Source: Incumbomyces delicatus
Taxonomy: Eukaryota > Ascomycota > Eurotiomycetes > Chaetothyriales > Trichomeriaceae
NCBI GenBank assembly: GCA_017655985.1
Contig: JACJVS010000004.1
Location: 2,387,501-2,451,500 of the forward strand
Direction: 5' to 3'
Length of the DNA stretch: 64,000 nucleotides
Positions 62,212-64,000 of the stretch are shown here, one piece after another. The notes beneath the pieces are model-generated. The model did no database searches and was not told where the DNA came from. It worked only from the letters and a program-made list of their open reading frames with translations. The translations under genes and the position numbers were made by a program. How positions within the stretch are numbered: the first letter of the stretch is position 1; each line of letters begins with the position of its first letter.

Positions 62212-63948
62212 TCAACGAGCATTCGGGGAGCTGCTCCGTGTCGAGACCGAGACGTCTTCAAATGCTAGATCAAAATCATCGATACCCGCCCACTTCTTCG
62301 TCCATGCTTTGACTTCGGGTGGTGCTACGTAGGCTGCCGTCGTGACTGTGGCGTTGGAAACACTGTACTCGTTGTCATCCGATAATCCTTCGGACAATGA
62401 GATAGGTCGGTTTTCTTTTCCGGGTCCTTGGGCTGGGTAACCACCATACTGCTTTTTTGCGCCTCGGATGGCTTTTGGTGCCCTGGCTGCTGCCGATGCT
62501 GATGACATGTTTGCCGACTTCTCGTGCATGGCCGTGCCCTGTTTCGATGGTGACTTAGCTTGTAGATTCCCAGCCTTTGTGGAGGAGAGTGGAAGAGGAG
62601 TGCGAATACGCACGTGTGAAGGCGTAGAGGATGTGATGTTCGTACTTTTGGGTTTGTCCTTCATTCCTTTCCTCGCTTTGGCATTTTTCACTGTCGTCCT
62701 CTTCGTACTCGTCTTCTTCTGTGTCAAACCCCGCCTGGATCGCGATGGTAAGAAGTTTGAATGATCATTTTCGTCGTCTTCCTCCTCCTCATCCGCCTCT
62801 ACAGCGCCAGTCGAACCGGATGATATCTCAAACTCGTCACGCGGCCGCCGCTGGCTTGTCTTGGAATGTTTTTTAGACGGCATGAGGCTCTGTAGCTGAC
62901 GCGTGCTTGGTGGTTGGTGTTTGCCAAACACAACATTGTTGGCCCTTCTCCCGGCCACTTCCAATTGCGGCCCTGAAGGATCTTCCTCATCGCTGCTCTC
63001 CGGTGGCGCCATGACATCCTCAGCGCCGTATGTGGTGGACTGCATCGTGCTGATGGCCCTCTGCTGCGACCGCGATGGCGCGGTAATGCGCTGAGATGAT
63101 GTGAGCGGTGCGTGAGCCATTGATCTTGGATCAGATCTTGCCTCATTGACATCATCTCCTCGTTTGCGTTTGAGAGATAACGTCTTTGCATTTGTTGGTG
63201 ACATTGTTGTCCTTCCACCTGTGGCAGGTGTAGACACTCCATCTGGCAAGAACTCAGCTTCATCCTCGCTGTTGATAATACTGGACTCGTTGTTGCCGTC
63301 ATTCTCAATGAGCTGTAGGATGCTAGCCTGTCTCTTCCGTGGCTTGATTTTGCCAAGAACTGATGCTTCAGCTTGTAGCGGATGAGCCGGCTCGTTGGCT
63401 TTGCCTTTGGTATTTCTGCTTTCCTGTCTGTCCTTCCTACCCGTTGACACATCTGTTATCCTTTTCCTCTTCGCGTCAAATTGCTTGTCTGACTGATGGC
63501 CAGGTATCGATGTCGCCGAAGCTACCGAGTTTGCCCTTGACGTGCTCCTCGACCTCTGACTCAAGATCTCGGCCGTGTCTTCGCGCATAGCCCTCGTTCT
63601 TTGCGAGCGGGAAGGATAGCCACCGGGTTTGTCGCCCGAAGCAAGACCGCCTGAGGCGTAAATCTCCTGTCTCTTTTGATGCCGGCCGCTGGCTCGGGTA
63701 GTAACAAGCTCGTCGCTGTCATCGCTGTCGAACGGCCGCTTCCCCACAGGTTTGGTGGACAACTTCTGCGCAAGAGCTTGTCGCGCTGGCCCGGAGTCGG
63801 GAATGCTGCCGCGCTTCTTGAAGTTGAAGCTGTTTTGCCGCCGCCTTTTCACCGGCGGACGCGGCATCGTGAAGGTGAACGACGAACCGTTACCAGCCGG
63901 TGCATGAGCAAAGACGTGTTGAGACTGGGATCCGATTGAACTTGTCAC
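62212..63948 (-). CDS. Disordered, basic, probably nuclear protein of unknown function
   Basis: A single-exon frame of 578 residues starting MTSSIGSQSQHVFAHAPAGN; MPRPPVKRRRQ (63867) is a second start candidate. It has clustered basic motifs (VKRRRQNSFNFKKRG, KRKRITD, LSLKRKRGDD) consistent with nuclear localisation, serine-rich acidic segments (EEEEDDENDHSN), and RQLQSLMPSKKHSKTSQRRP. The best-ordered part is the C-terminus: VKAWTKKWAGIDDFDLAFED, followed by SVSTRSSSPNAR. The KW.GIDD.DL.FED phrase suggests a short conserved interaction motif. No catalytic domain is seen. I cannot name the family; a chromatin or centromere link is speculative. Confidence 0.62.
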   Translation of the reverse strand: MTSSIGSQSQHVFAHAPAGNGSSFTFTMPRPPVKRRRQNSFNFKKRGSIPDSGPARQALAQKLSTKPVGKRPFDSDDSDELVTTRASGRHQKRQEIYASGGLASGDKPGGYPSRSQRTRAMREDTAEILSQRSRSTSRANSVASATSIPGHQSDKQFDAKRKRITDVSTGRKDRQESRNTKGKANEPAHPLQAEASVLGKIKPRKRQASILQLIENDGNNESSIINSEDEAEFLPDGVSTPATGGRTTMSPTNAKTLSLKRKRGDDVNEARSDPRSMAHAPLTSSQRITAPSRSQQRAISTMQSTTYGAEDVMAPPESSDEEDPSGPQLEVAGRRANNVVFGKHQPPSTRQLQSLMPSKKHSKTSQRRPRDEFEISSGSTGAVEADEEEEDDENDHSNFLPSRSRRGLTQKKTSTKRTTVKNAKARKGMKDKPKSTNITSSTPSHVRIRTPLPLSSTKAGNLQAKSPSKQGTAMHEKSANMSSASAAARAPKAIRGAKKQYGGYPAQGPGKENRPISLSEGLSDDNEYSVSNATVTTAAYVAPPEVKAWTKKWAGIDDFDLAFEDVSVSTRSSSPNAR

Positions 63949-64000
63949 GAAAGCTACAAAGTTCTGTCTCCACGCGTCATCACACGCGATACAGCATCAC
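63949..64000. other. Right edge, upstream of the last gene
   Basis: Fifty-two bases of presumed leader/promoter of the leftward gene; too short to interpret. Confidence 0.4.

Overview
The window is nuclear DNA of a filamentous ascomycete (Pezizomycotina). Genes on both strands carry one or two short introns of about 50-70 nt with GT..AG borders and CTAAC/CTGAC-type branch sites. The conserved gene set fits this: DASH subunit SPC34, proteasome subunit RPN3, eIF3i/TIF34, coactosin, a Zn2Cys6 regulator, an RTA1 protein and a fungal NLR. I cannot fix class or species from sequence alone. I find no tRNA, rRNA or CRISPR.

Layout. 1-9.8 kb is a housekeeping block: a long disordered protein with a histone H2A-like helix pair (cut by the left edge), SPC34, RPN3 and a small one-pass membrane protein. 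10.1-18.6 kb is mixed: an orphan gene with an unclear or broken frame, coactosin, an orphan with an N-terminal amyloid-like motif, and a complete Mx-type dynamin GTPase. 19.2-28.9 kb holds a secreted orphan, an O-methyltransferase, an RTA1 membrane protein divergent from a Zn2Cys6 factor, a Q/Y-rich tubby-like protein and a small PPxY membrane protein. 29-36.5 kb is a fragment-rich accessory zone: a tiny membrane-protein candidate, a decayed coiled-coil gene, a GED-only dynamin fragment, a small conserved fungal protein, a frameshifted alpha/beta-hydrolase, a fascin/trefoil-like protein, and a BTB gene overlapping tail-to-tail with a C2H2 gene.

37-40 kb returns to conserved genes (secreted HAD phosphatase, TIF34). 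40.9-47.4 kb carries the strongest candidate system: a SesA-NB-ARC-TPR NLR with twelve 42-residue repeats, many nearly identical, next to a membrane-anchored fucose-lectin-like protein. 49-64 kb has a T5orf172/MUG113 protein, a decayed von Willebrand A gene, a GPI-type cysteine-rich surface protein divergent from a DUF3433-like membrane protein, a protein pairing a PB1/OPCA-like motif with a UBA-like C-terminus, and a disordered nuclear protein.

Most interesting links: (1) the NLR linker and the N-terminus of the 14.1 kb orphan share a G-x-[SA]-x-V-x-x-G-[DN]-x-[YV] amyloid-like motif; (2) the GED-only gene and the intact dynamin have a phase-0 intron at the same K|V position; (3) several genes here are hidden behind introns or broken by single-base shifts.
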